This document shows, one piece after another, positions 18,897 through 26,458 of a stretch of DNA of 64,000 nucleotides. The position numbers and the translations under genes are program-made. Each line of letters opens with the position of its first letter. Position 1 is the first letter of the stretch. This DNA is from Flavivirga aquatica (GTDB lineage: Bacteria; Bacteroidota; Bacteroidia; Flavobacteriales; Flavobacteriaceae): NCBI RefSeq assembly GCF_001747085.1, contig NZ_MDJD01000048.1, forward strand, positions 114,376-178,375. Direction: 5' to 3'. Below the pieces are notes generated by a model, which had not been told where the DNA came from, made no database searches, and saw only the letters and a program-made list of their open reading frames with translations.

Positions 18897-20222
18897 ATGG
18901 AGCATAATTTATCAGTAGGATTAGATATAGGAACTACAAAAATTGTGGCCATGATTGGTCGTAAAAACGAATACGGCAAAGTTGAAATTTTAGGCATTGG
19001 TAAATCTAAAAGTTTAGGTGTACACCGTGGTGTTGTAAACAATATAACCCAAACTATTCAATCTATTCAACAAGCCATTCAGGAAGCGGAACTTGCTGCA
19101 GATATGAAAATTGATGACGTTACAGTTGGTATTGCCGGACAACATATTCGTAGCCTACAACATAGTGATTATATAACAAGATCAAATTCTGAAACAGTAA
19201 TTGATGATGATGATATTGATAGACTTATAAATCAGGTTCATAAATTGGTTATGCTACCAGGAGAAGAGATTATTCATGTTTTACCTCAAGAATACAAGAT
19301 TGATGGACAAGCAGAAATAAAGGAGCCTATAGGAATGTATGGAGGTCGCTTAGAAGCAAATTTTCATGTGGTAGTTGGTCAAGTTTCTTCAATTAGAAAT
19401 ATTGGGCGTTGCGTACAAAGTGCTGGTTTAAGTTTAGAGGGCATCACATTAGAACCTTTAGCTTCCGCAAATGCTGTATTGAGTCAAGAAGAAAAAGAAG
19501 CAGGCGTAGCGTTAATAGATATAGGTGGAGGTACAACAGATCTAGCTATTTTCCGTGATGGGATTATTCGCCATACAGCAGTAATTCCTTTTGGAGGAAA
19601 TGTAATTACAGAAGATATAAAAGAAGGTTGTTCCATTATAGAAAAACAAGCCGAATTATTAAAAATAAAGTTTGGTTCGGCATGGCCAGGAGAGAATAAG
19701 GATAATGAAATAGTATCTATCCCAGGATTAAGAGGTAGAGAGCCAAAAGAAATAACGTTAAAAAATCTGTCTAAAATAATCCATGCACGTGTAGTTGAAA
19801 TTATAGAACAAGTATACGTTGAGATTAAGAATTATGGACACGAAGAACAAAAGAAGAAACTAATTGCAGGTATCGTTTTAACAGGTGGTGGTAGCCAATT
19901 AAAGCATTTAAAGCAGTTAGTAGAGTATATAACAGGTATGGATACCAGAATAGGATATCCTAATGAACATTTAGCAGGAGATAGTGATAATGATATTACA
20001 AGTCCACTATTTGCAACGGCAGTTGGTTTAGTGTTAGATGGTTTAAAACGCCAACAAAGAAAAAAGATAGAGGAAGAACAAGAAACCGAAATAAAAGGCG
20101 TTGAAAGTACGGAAGAAATGCCTATTGATGATAATACTATAGAAAAACCAGTAAAAGAACGTCGTTCTTTTTTAGATAAGTTAACAGAGCGTGTCAAAGA
20201 TTTTTTAGATAACGCAGAGTAG
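18897..20222 (+). CDS. ftsA: Cell division protein FtsA
   Basis: FtsA is the actin-like protein that tethers FtsZ filaments to the membrane. The protein has the phosphate-1 motif VGLDIGTTKIVAMIG, the SHS2/1C subdomain region, phosphate-2 ALIDIGGGTTDLAIF and the adenosine motif VLTGGGSQLKHL. At 441 residues it has a charged linker (about 385-420) ending in a C-terminal amphipathic segment, RRSFLDKLTERVKDFLD, which fits a membrane-targeting helix. It starts 3 nt after ftsQ and precedes ftsZ by 55 nt. Confidence 0.96.
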   Translation: MEHNLSVGLDIGTTKIVAMIGRKNEYGKVEILGIGKSKSLGVHRGVVNNITQTIQSIQQAIQEAELAADMKIDDVTVGIAGQHIRSLQHSDYITRSNSETVIDDDDIDRLINQVHKLVMLPGEEIIHVLPQEYKIDGQAEIKEPIGMYGGRLEANFHVVVGQVSSIRNIGRCVQSAGLSLEGITLEPLASANAVLSQEEKEAGVALIDIGGGTTDLAIFRDGIIRHTAVIPFGGNVITEDIKEGCSIIEKQAELLKIKFGSAWPGENKDNEIVSIPGLRGREPKEITLKNLSKIIHARVVEIIEQVYVEIKNYGHEEQKKKLIAGIVLTGGGSQLKHLKQLVEYITGMDTRIGYPNEHLAGDSDNDITSPLFATAVGLVLDGLKRQQRKKIEEEQETEIKGVESTEEMPIDDNTIEKPVKERRSFLDKLTERVKDFLDNAE

Positions 20223-20277
20223 AAGAGTTCCATTGAATTAAAATTAAAAGTATAAAATCCCCGGTAAAACAGAATTT

Positions 20278-22281
20278 ATGAGCAGCAAAGAAAAATTCGA
20301 AAGTATCGCATTTGATTTACCCAAGAATCAATCAAATGTCATTAAAGTTATTGGAGTCGGTGGTGGTGGTAGTAATGCCATTAATCACATGTTTCAACAA
20401 GGTATTAAAGGTGTAGATTTCTATGTCTGTAATACAGATGCACAAGCGCTTCAAAACACAGGCGTACCTAACAAAATTCAATTAGGTTTAAATCTAACTG
20501 AAGGGTTAGGAGCAGGTGCAAACCCAGATATAGGTGAGCAATCTGCAGTAGAAAGTTTTGAGGATATTTCTCAAATGCTTGATACTAATACTAAAATGGT
20601 TTTCATTACAGCAGGAATGGGAGGTGGTACAGGTACAGGTGCAGCTCCAATTATAGCTAAAATGGCTAAAGATTTAGACATTTTAACTGTTGGTATTGTT
20701 ACTATGCCTTTTCAGTTTGAAGGCAAAATGCGTATAGAACAATCTCAAAAAGGTATAGAAAAACTAAGAAATGTAGTAGACTCTTTAATAGTGATAAATA
20801 ATAATAAACTTCGTGAGGTTTATGGAAATCTTGGTTTTAAAGCAGGATTCTCTAAAGCTGATGAAGTCTTATCTACCGCTGCTCGTGGTATTGCTGAAGT
20901 TATAACACATCATTACACACAAAACATAGATTTACGTGATGCTAAAACGGTATTAAGTAATAGTGGTACAGCTATTATGGGGTCTGCGTTAGCATCAGGA
21001 CAAAATCGTGCACAAGATGCGATTCGTAAGGCATTAGATTCACCATTATTAAACGATAACAAAATTACTGGAGCCAAAAATGTATTGCTGCTTATAGTTT
21101 CAGGGTCTCATGAAATTACTATTGATGAAATAGGTGAGATTAATGATCATATTCAAAATGAAGCAGGTCATGGTGCTAACATTATTATGGGGGTTGGTGA
21201 AGATGAAACTTTAGAAGAATCTATTGCGGTAACCATTATAGCTACGGGTTTTAATATAGAGCAACAAGACGAAATTTCTAATACAGAAACTAAAAAAGTA
21301 GTTCATTCTCTTAATGAAGAGCAAGAAGTAGAAGATGCTAAAGAAAAAGAAGAGCCTTTGATAATAGCACCTATAGTTGAGTTAGCAGAGGAAAAAGAAG
21401 TGCCTGTTGTTCGTCATACTTTAGATTTAGAGGAAGATGAACTTAGTAATTTTGAAAAAAGTATTATTAAAAAACAAAAGTTAGGATCTGCTAGACAGGA
21501 AATAGATTTAATACCAACATCCGAAATAATAAAAAATATTAGTGTTATATATAATGAAGTGACGCCTAGTATAGAGGAGGAGGAAGATTTTATTATAAAT
21601 CCTATTGCTAAGAAGAAGTCTAGTGATATTGATAATATAACAGAGACTAATGTTGAAGTAGATTCAGATTATATTGAAGATGAAAAACAAATAACGCTAA
21701 CATTTGATTTACCACTTTCACATGAAGAAGATACTATTGAAGAGTGCGTAGAACCTACAATATCACATCAGTTAAAAGAAGAGGATATTAAAGAAATACC
21801 TGTAAATGATTATGTTGAAGTTATTCCGGTAGCTGATACTAATCATGAAGAGAGCATTCGTTATACACTTGATGATTATAAAGAAATAGAGGTTTCAGGT
21901 AATAAAAAACAATCAGCTTCTAAAGAAGGTTTAGAAGAAGTAGATCAAGATATTGTATTTGAAAAGAAGGTTTTAGAAGAAAACACTGAAGGTGAAGAAG
22001 TAAATGAAGAAGTAGACCCAATGAATAGCCCTATTTCTGGGCTACTTAAAGAGCGTGCAGAAGAACGTAGGCGAAAAATGAAGGATTTTAACTATAAATT
22101 TAATAACGCTAAAATTGATGATATAGAAAAGGTTCCGGCTTATAAGCGTCAAGGAGTAGATTTAAATGCAGCTAAACATTCATCTGAAACAGATCTTTCA
22201 AGAACAAGTATTGGTTTAGATGATAATGATGATATCCAATTAAGAAGTAATAATTCATTTTTGCACGATAACGTAGATTAG
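20278..22281 (+). CDS. ftsZ: Cell division protein FtsZ with a very long C-terminal linker
   Basis: FtsZ is the tubulin-like GTPase of the division ring. The core (about residues 15-325) carries [17 protein letters not shown], the tubulin signature GGGTGTG (115-121) and the T7-loop region. After it comes an acidic, low-complexity tail of about 340 residues rich in Glu, Asp and Lys, then a basic patch [17 protein letters not shown] and the terminal [16 protein letters not shown], which probably includes the partner-binding peptide. At 667 residues it is far longer than the E. coli protein (383); long tails are known in Flavobacteriia. A strong terminator follows. Confidence 0.96.
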   Translation: MSSKEKFESIAFDLPKNQSNVIKVIGVGGGGSNAINHMFQQGIKGVDFYVCNTDAQALQNTGVPNKIQLGLNLTEGLGAGANPDIGEQSAVESFEDISQMLDTNTKMVFITAGMGGGTGTGAAPIIAKMAKDLDILTVGIVTMPFQFEGKMRIEQSQKGIEKLRNVVDSLIVINNNKLREVYGNLGFKAGFSKADEVLSTAARGIAEVITHHYTQNIDLRDAKTVLSNSGTAIMGSALASGQNRAQDAIRKALDSPLLNDNKITGAKNVLLLIVSGSHEITIDEIGEINDHIQNEAGHGANIIMGVGEDETLEESIAVTIIATGFNIEQQDEISNTETKKVVHSLNEEQEVEDAKEKEEPLIIAPIVELAEEKEVPVVRHTLDLEEDELSNFEKSIIKKQKLGSARQEIDLIPTSEIIKNISVIYNEVTPSIEEEEDFIINPIAKKKSSDIDNITETNVEVDSDYIEDEKQITLTFDLPLSHEEDTIEECVEPTISHQLKEEDIKEIPVNDYVEVIPVADTNHEESIRYTLDDYKEIEVSGNKKQSASKEGLEEVDQDIVFEKKVLEENTEGEEVNEEVDPMNSPISGLLKERAEERRRKMKDFNYKFNNAKIDDIEKVPAYKRQGVDLNAAKHSSETDLSRTSIGLDDNDDIQLRSNNSFLHDNVD

Positions 22282-22313
22282 GAATAGTTTACTAACCGTC
22301 CTTAATTTATTGA

Positions 22314-22350
22314 CCTGAAAAGCATCCCTCAGTTTTTCAGGTTTTTATTT
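22314..22350 (+). terminator. Terminator after ftsZ
   Basis: The hairpin pairs CCTGAAAA (22314-22321) with TTTTTCAGG (22333-22341) and is followed by a run rich in T. It lies 33 nt beyond the ftsZ stop and would end the dcw transcript. Confidence 0.75.
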
Positions 22351-22455
22351 TTCATTAAATCTTTTAAAAGAAGATAAACTTTTTCTTTTTTTGTTAGTAT
22401 ATCTAACTTTATGCTTTCTAAATTTTTTATCTTCGCGTACTAATAAAATAAGAAA

Positions 22456-22905
22456 ATGGGTTTACAACAAGATGTTATGTCAGCTTTAAAAGAAGCTATG
22501 AAAGCTAAAGATCAAACAGCATTAACAGCTTTAAGAGCTGTGAAATCTGCAATTTTATTAGCACAGACAGAAACTGGAGCAAAAGAGAACTTGAATGAAG
22601 ATCAAGAGATTAAAATACTTCAAAAACAAGTAAAGCAACGTAGAGATAGTGCAGCAATTTATATTGAGCAAGGACGCGAAGATTTAGCAACTCCAGAATT
22701 AGCAGAAGCAGATGTTATTGCGCAGTTTTTACCAGAGGCTTTGACTGAAGAAGAAATTGAGAAATTTGTTGTAATAACTATTGAAAAAGTTGGTGCAGAA
22801 GGTATGAAAGATATGGGTAAAGTTATGGGACTTGTCAGTCAAGAACTTGCTGGTCGTGCAGATGGAAAAACCATTTCTAATATTGTGAAAGCTAAATTAT
22901 CTTAG
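22456..22905 (+). CDS. GatB/YqeY domain-containing protein
   Basis: This 149-residue soluble protein is a YqeY-like, all-helical protein related to the C-terminal tRNA-interacting domain of GatB. Markers are the N-terminal MSALKEAMKAKDQTALTALRAVKSAI, KQVKQRRDSAAIYIEQGREDLA, QFLPEALTEEEIE and the C-terminal MGKVMGLVSQELAGRADGKTISNIVK. The biochemical role is not established; a link to tRNA-dependent amidation has been suggested for the family. It is monocistronic, after the ftsZ terminator and just before tRNA-Arg. Confidence 0.92.
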   Translation: MGLQQDVMSALKEAMKAKDQTALTALRAVKSAILLAQTETGAKENLNEDQEIKILQKQVKQRRDSAAIYIEQGREDLATPELAEADVIAQFLPEALTEEEIEKFVVITIEKVGAEGMKDMGKVMGLVSQELAGRADGKTISNIVKAKLS

Positions 22906-22961
22906 TATTATTAATTTATAATAATTAGTGTGTGTACTATACTAGTTTAGTATACTGAAAT

Positions 22962-23035
22962 GGCTGCGTAGTTCAACTGGATAGAATATCAGATTTCGGC
23001 TCTGAGGGTTGGGGGTTCGAATCCCTTCGCGGTCA
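22962..23035 (+). tRNA. tRNA-Arg (anticodon UCG)
   Basis: The cloverleaf folds from acceptor GGCTGCG (22962-22968) with CGCGGTC (23028-23034), D arm GTTCAACTGGATAGAAT, anticodon stem TCAGA/TCTGA with loop TTTCGGC giving anticodon TCG, and T arm GGGGG-TTCGAAT-CCCTT. CCA is not encoded. The acceptor and T stems hold several G-U pairs, so it is slightly weakened, perhaps because the 3' half was replaced on island insertion (inference). The stretch from the anticodon loop through 14 nt past the gene recurs at 35573. Confidence 0.88.
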
Positions 23036-23049
23036 CGAATAACAAAAAA
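22993..23049 (+). repeat. Island-end direct repeat (att-like), tRNA copy
   Basis: This 57-nt segment covers the tRNA-Arg anticodon loop to the 3' end plus 14 nt beyond. It matches 35573-35629 at 46 of 57 positions with no gap; the last 15 nt, ending CGAATAACAAAAAA, are identical. Tyrosine recombinases commonly use anticodon loop-to-3'-end sequences as crossover sites, so this is probably one end of an integrated element. Confidence 0.75.
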
Positions 23050-23162
23050 GTAGATTAAATAGGCGTAGCATTTATAGGTTAAAAGACTTGTAAATGTTAC
23101 GTCTGTTCCATTTTGTAGATAATCTGTAAAAAAAAAAGGAGTATGCGTAATAATTTGTATTA

Positions 23163-24284
23163 TACCAATTATATTTTAAAACAAGCTTAATTTTACGTGT
23201 CTTTCTGCTATGGGAATGCTATCAAAAATAGAGGTAGAAGAAAGCATTGAGGTTTTAGAAATAGCATTTAAGGAGTCAAATAACTTCAAGGTTCGCCAGC
23301 GTATCCAAAGTCTTATACACTTGAAAAAGGGAACAATCAATCGTCAAATAGATTTAGTGGCATATTTAGATATAGGACATTCCACCTTAAAGAGTTGGAT
23401 AAAATAGTATAAAGCATTTGGTTTAGAATCCTTGACCACAGACCACATTACAAAGTGGCGGCAACTATAAAGGAGTTATAAGTGAATTGCTACATAAGGC
23501 TCTTGAAGCCAAAGTGAACGATCCTAACAACCCACTTTTGGGCTATTGGCATGCTGTTGATTGGGTTAAGCAGCATCATGGTCAAACCATTCACTACCAA
23601 ACTATGAGAGCTTATTTAATACGTCATTTTAAAACCAAGAAAAAGCATCCCAGAAAATCACATTACAAAAAAGGCGAACAAGGCTCTAGTAGTCTTAAAA
23701 AAAACTCCCTAATGTCTTAGAAAAATTAAGATTTAATAAAGATTATAAATCGTTTAACCTTTACTTTCAAGATGAAAGTCGATTTGGACTGATGACTCAT
23801 GTAGGTACTGCTCTTACCGCTAAAGGTGCAAAACCTATAGTGAGTTACCAGCAAGCTTTTAAAAATACATATTTGTACGGAAGCTATTCTCCAATTGATG
23901 GGAGTCATTTTACCTGGGGAAGTAGAAGGCGTTGATTCCCTAATTTTTGAAGCTTATCTTAAAGCGTTATCTTTTTTTAGACCCGAAGAATTAAAGGTTC
24001 TGATCATTGACAATGCAGGTTTTTATTCTACTAAAAATATAAATATCTCAGACAATATTAAGCTTATTAGAATACCTCCATATACCCCGAAATTAAATCC
24101 TTGCGAAAAAGTATGGCAATATTTAAAAGAACGATTTAAAAACAGAACATTTGAAAATATCAAAGAGCTTAAACATTGGTTAAATCAAACTGTAAAAACA
24201 CAAATTAACAATAATATAATCAACATTGTAAAATCTGAATTTTATATAAAAACTTTTAAGGCTTGTTTTAAATTATAATTGGTA
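23163..24284 (+). mobile_element. IS630-family insertion sequence, transposase broken
   Basis: Terminal inverted repeats match at 23 of 24 positions: the left end 23163-23186 begins TACCAATTATATTTTAAAAC and the right end 24261-24284 is its complement with one change. The outer bases are TA at both ends, as expected for IS630 elements, which duplicate a TA target. About 1.12 kb long, it encloses one transposase gene interrupted by several lesions. Confidence 0.88.
23210..24278 (+). pseudogene. IS630-family transposase, broken by stops and frameshifts
   Basis: The pieces read in order as an IS630 DDE transposase: an N-terminal helix-turn-helix part (23210-23407) ending at a TAG that interrupts HSTLKSWIK*YKAFGLESL; a second part from about 23472 in another frame with GYWHAVDWVKQHHG and HPRKSHYKK; a third after a shift at the A run near 23700 with the first catalytic Asp in LYFQDESRFGLMTH; and a last part from 23895 with Asp in LIIDNAGFYS and Glu in YTPKLNPCEKVW. 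At least three frame changes plus one nonsense codon mean it is inactive. Confidence 0.88.
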
Positions 24285-24321
24285 TTACTATGATTTTATC
24301 CCACAAATTGTCCCACAGAAT

Positions 24322-24426
24322 ATGAGTGAGACAAAACTAACATACAAAGTTTGTATAAAAAGTGAGTACACTCGATCAGATGGTACCGCTTGGGCTCACG
24401 ATTATACTCAAAACGCTTTAAACTAA
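24322..24426 (+). pseudogene. Possible N-terminal relic of a tyrosine recombinase (integrase)
   Basis: A 34-codon frame starting MSETKLTYKVCIKSEYTRSD then GTAWAHD resembles the start of the Arm DNA-binding domain of Bacteroidota integrases, where a pattern of K-x-x-Y-x-V-x-I-K-x-x-Y-x-R-x-D-G-T is common. The upstream tract with two CCCACA motifs (24299-24317) is also typical in my recollection. The match fails after DGTA and the frame ends inside a terminator hairpin, so only a fragment could remain. Its place on a tRNA-bounded island fits. This is recall-based and weak. Confidence 0.35.
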
Positions 24427-24448
24427 ATGTTTAAAGCATTTTTGTTTT
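24415..24448 (+). terminator. Hairpin terminator in the island
   Basis: GCTTTAAAC (24415-24423) pairs perfectly with GTTTAAAGC (24429-24437) across a TAAAT loop, followed by ATTTTTGTTTT. No intact gene ends before it; it may have served the tRNA or the lost integrase. Confidence 0.65.
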
Positions 24449-24584
24449 ACCTGATTCGTTATATTTATTTAAGTTACTTGATGTCAATACAATAAAGGTT
24501 TAAAATTTTATTATTTATTCATTTAATTTCCTTTAATTACCATTCATTCTCTTTTTTCTACTATTTATGAAATTCCATTTCTAG

Positions 24585-24592
24585 TACTTTTG
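24585..24592 (+). promoter_or_regulatory. Probable -7 promoter box for the SDR gene
   Basis: TACTTTTG fits the Bacteroidota -7 consensus TAnnTTTG and lies 37 nt before the SDR ATG. No clear TTG at -33 is seen at the usual distance, so it is a partial match. Confidence 0.45.
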
Positions 24593-24628
24593 TGTTATTA
24601 ATTTAAATAAACATTAAAAGAGATAATT

Positions 24629-25378
24629 ATGAGTAAAAGAGCATTAATTGTAGGAGGAAGTAGCGGTATAGGAAGAGCAGCTGCGGAAATGTTATTAAAA
24701 CAAGGTTGTGAAGTACATGTTGTAGGAACTAACGATTCAAAACTAGAAGCTTTTAGAAGCGAAGCAAATGGTAATTTGCACACACACAAAGTAGATATTA
24801 CAAACGCTGCACAAGTAGAAGAATTAAATGCAACAATTAATAGCTTTGATAACCTTGATTATTTGGTTAACGCATCAGGTATTTTTGGCCCTAAAGCATT
24901 TTTAGATCATACTACTGCAGATTATGATTCTTACCAAGACCTTAATAGAGGATTCTTTTTTATTACCCAAGCGGCGGCTAAAAAAATGAGTAAAACTAAA
25001 GGTGGAGCTATTGTAAATGTAGGTTCTATGTGGGCGAAACAAGCTGTTAAAGCGACGCCATCTTCTGCATACTCTATGCAAAAAGCAGGTTTACATTCGT
25101 TAACACAACATCTTGCTATGGAACTTGCAGATCATAAAATACGTGTAAATGCAGTATCTCCAGCAGTAGTTGAAACTCCTGTTTACTATAGCGTTTTTGG
25201 TGGAAGAACTGAAGCGCAAGAAGGATTGAAAGGATTTGATGCTTTTCACCCAATAGGTCGTAATGGACAAGCACAAGATGTTGCTAATACTATAGCTTAT
25301 TTATTATCTGATAAAGCGGGATGGGTAACTGGAGCTATATGGGATACCGATGGTGGTGTCATGGCTGGAAGAAATTAA
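24629..25378 (+). CDS. SDR family oxidoreductase
   Basis: This 249-residue classical short-chain dehydrogenase has the cofactor motif [15 protein letters not shown] at the N-terminus, a NASG motif, the catalytic Ser in NVGSMWA and the YxxxK pair in SAYSMQKAG, then [12 protein letters not shown] and the C-terminal [16 protein letters not shown]. Basic residues downstream of the glycine motif are few, so NAD or NADP preference is unclear. The substrate is unknown. It is followed after 93 nt by an AhpD-like gene and a broken flavin oxidase, which suggests a former oxidoreductase operon in the island. Confidence 0.88.
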   Translation: MSKRALIVGGSSGIGRAAAEMLLKQGCEVHVVGTNDSKLEAFRSEANGNLHTHKVDITNAAQVEELNATINSFDNLDYLVNASGIFGPKAFLDHTTADYDSYQDLNRGFFFITQAAAKKMSKTKGGAIVNVGSMWAKQAVKATPSSAYSMQKAGLHSLTQHLAMELADHKIRVNAVSPAVVETPVYYSVFGGRTEAQEGLKGFDAFHPIGRNGQAQDVANTIAYLLSDKAGWVTGAIWDTDGGVMAGRN

Positions 25379-25471
25379 GAGAAAATTAAAATAACTAGAA
25401 TGCAGGTAAACACTTCACCTAAAGCCATTCTTTTTGATATAGGCTTACCTGCTCTTTATAAAATATAGATC

Positions 25472-25774
25472 ATGTACGATATGAATAGCCTAAAAAAGTT
25501 AGGCGCATTAGGAAAAAATGCTGAGGCTGGAATGAAAGCTTTTCAAGCATTAGATGAAGCTGCACTTGCAGATGGAGCAATCCCAAAAAAGTATAAAGAA
25601 TTAATAGCACTTGCTGTAGCGCTCACTACGCAATGCCCTTATTGTCTTGAAATACATAAAAAACACGCCATAGAAGCTGGAGCAACACCAGAAGAATTAG
25701 CAGAAACAACTTTTGTAGCAGCTGCTTTACGCGCTGGTGCAGCTGTAGTACACGGAACACATTTAATGGAATAA
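25472..25774 (+). CDS. Carboxymuconolactone decarboxylase (AhpD-like) family protein
   Basis: The 100-residue protein is a single CMD/AhpD-like domain with the redox motif CPYCLEIHKKHA (CxxC plus downstream His), as in alkylhydroperoxidase-type proteins that act as thiol reductants or peroxidases. ELIALAVALTTQCPYC and the Ala-rich C-terminal helix are typical. An in-frame ATG at 25481 is an alternative start. It follows the SDR gene and precedes the remains of a flavin amine oxidase by only a few bases, so the three probably worked together once. Confidence 0.85.
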   Translation: MYDMNSLKKLGALGKNAEAGMKAFQALDEAALADGAIPKKYKELIALAVALTTQCPYCLEIHKKHAIEAGATPEELAETTFVAAALRAGAAVVHGTHLME

Positions 25775-25778
25775 AAAA

Positions 25779-25940
25779 ATGACAAAATAAAACACAGCTA
25801 AATATATTATAGTAGGTGCTGGTCTTTCTGGTCTCACGTCTGTTTATCTTTTTGATAAGTTAAATGAGACCAGTTTTATTTATAACCTACAGACCGTATA
25901 GGCGGACGTAATTATAATATTTATGGTTTTATTTTTCGTA
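25779..25940 (+). pseudogene. Flavin-containing amine oxidase, N-terminal remnant
   Basis: An ATG at 25779 (MTK, then an in-frame TAA as codon 4) is followed in the same frame by AKYIIVGAGLSGLTSVYLFD, the FAD-binding GxGxxG start of flavin amine oxidases. After a frame change the second FAD motif TDRIGGRNYNIYG appears near 25890. The gene thus carries a nonsense codon and a frameshift and is cut off by the second IS630 relic; the remaining 400 or so codons are gone. The ATG lies 5 nt after the AhpD-like stop, consistent with a former operon. Confidence 0.75.
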
Positions 25941-26374
25941 TGAAACGTAAAATCACAGAAGAAGTCCATGATGGTTTATCAGAGCGGCTTAATGACCAAG
26001 AACAAGGGTTCTTGAGTTATGTACAAGCGGTTCAATGGGTAAAAGAGACCTATGGTATTGAATATAAATACAATACTTTAAGGGATTATATGATTGATTT
26101 TTTTGGCACTAAAATAAAACAACCTAGAAAATCACACATAAAAAAATCACAAGAAGCTGTGACTGATTTTTTAAAACTTACCTGATTGCTTAAAACAAAT
26201 TAAATTAAGTCTAAATAAAGATAGGTACACAGATATTAACCTATATTTTCAAGATGAAGCTAGATTTGGTTTAATGACTCATTTACGAAGTATAATTACT
26301 GCTAAAGGTGTCCCTTCATTAGTTAATTTTAAACAAGAATTAAAAAACACTTATATTTATATGGCAGCTATTTA
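25940..26374 (+). pseudogene. Second IS630-family transposase remnant
   Basis: The first frame (25940-26185) encodes a homologue of the middle part of the first IS630 transposase, with SYVQAVQWVKETYG and QPRKSHIKKSQE. After a frame change near 26178 it continues with LYFQDEARFGLMTH, holding the first catalytic Asp, to KNTYIYMAAI and stops. Both the N-terminal DNA-binding part and the C-terminal half with the other two acidic residues are missing, and no terminal repeat was found. It differs clearly from the copy at 23.2 kb, so it came from a separate insertion. Confidence 0.83.
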
Positions 26375-26385
26375 AAAAAATAAAA

Positions 26386-26444
26386 TAGCCTGTGATATAT
26401 CATATCACAGGCTATTAATTGATCTAATTATTAGATCAATTAAT
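26386..26444. terminator. Two adjacent strong hairpins after the NRPS gene
   Basis: Hairpin one (26386-26414) has a 13-bp perfect stem TAGCCTGTGATAT around ATC. Hairpin two (26414-26444) has a 15-bp perfect stem ATTAATTGATCTAAT with a single-base loop. They start 15 bp past the NRPS stop on the minus strand and have T/A runs on both sides, so termination in both directions is likely. Confidence 0.75.
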
Positions 26445-26458
26445 TTTGAGATGTCTTT

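Noticed and set aside
6427..22281. Absence of murF, ddl and murB from the dcw cluster as an anomaly
   Set aside because: This reduced gene set is the usual arrangement in Bacteroidota, where those genes are located elsewhere.
23690..23710. Programmed frameshift at an A8 run in the IS630 transposase
   Set aside because: The gene also has a nonsense codon and other frame changes, so decay explains the break without invoking programmed slippage.
24385..24410. Third tRNA-like 3' end ending GGGCTCACGATTATA before a hairpin
   Set aside because: Only a short TCACGA core matches the tRNA-Arg end and no T arm is present, so a further att copy cannot be supported.
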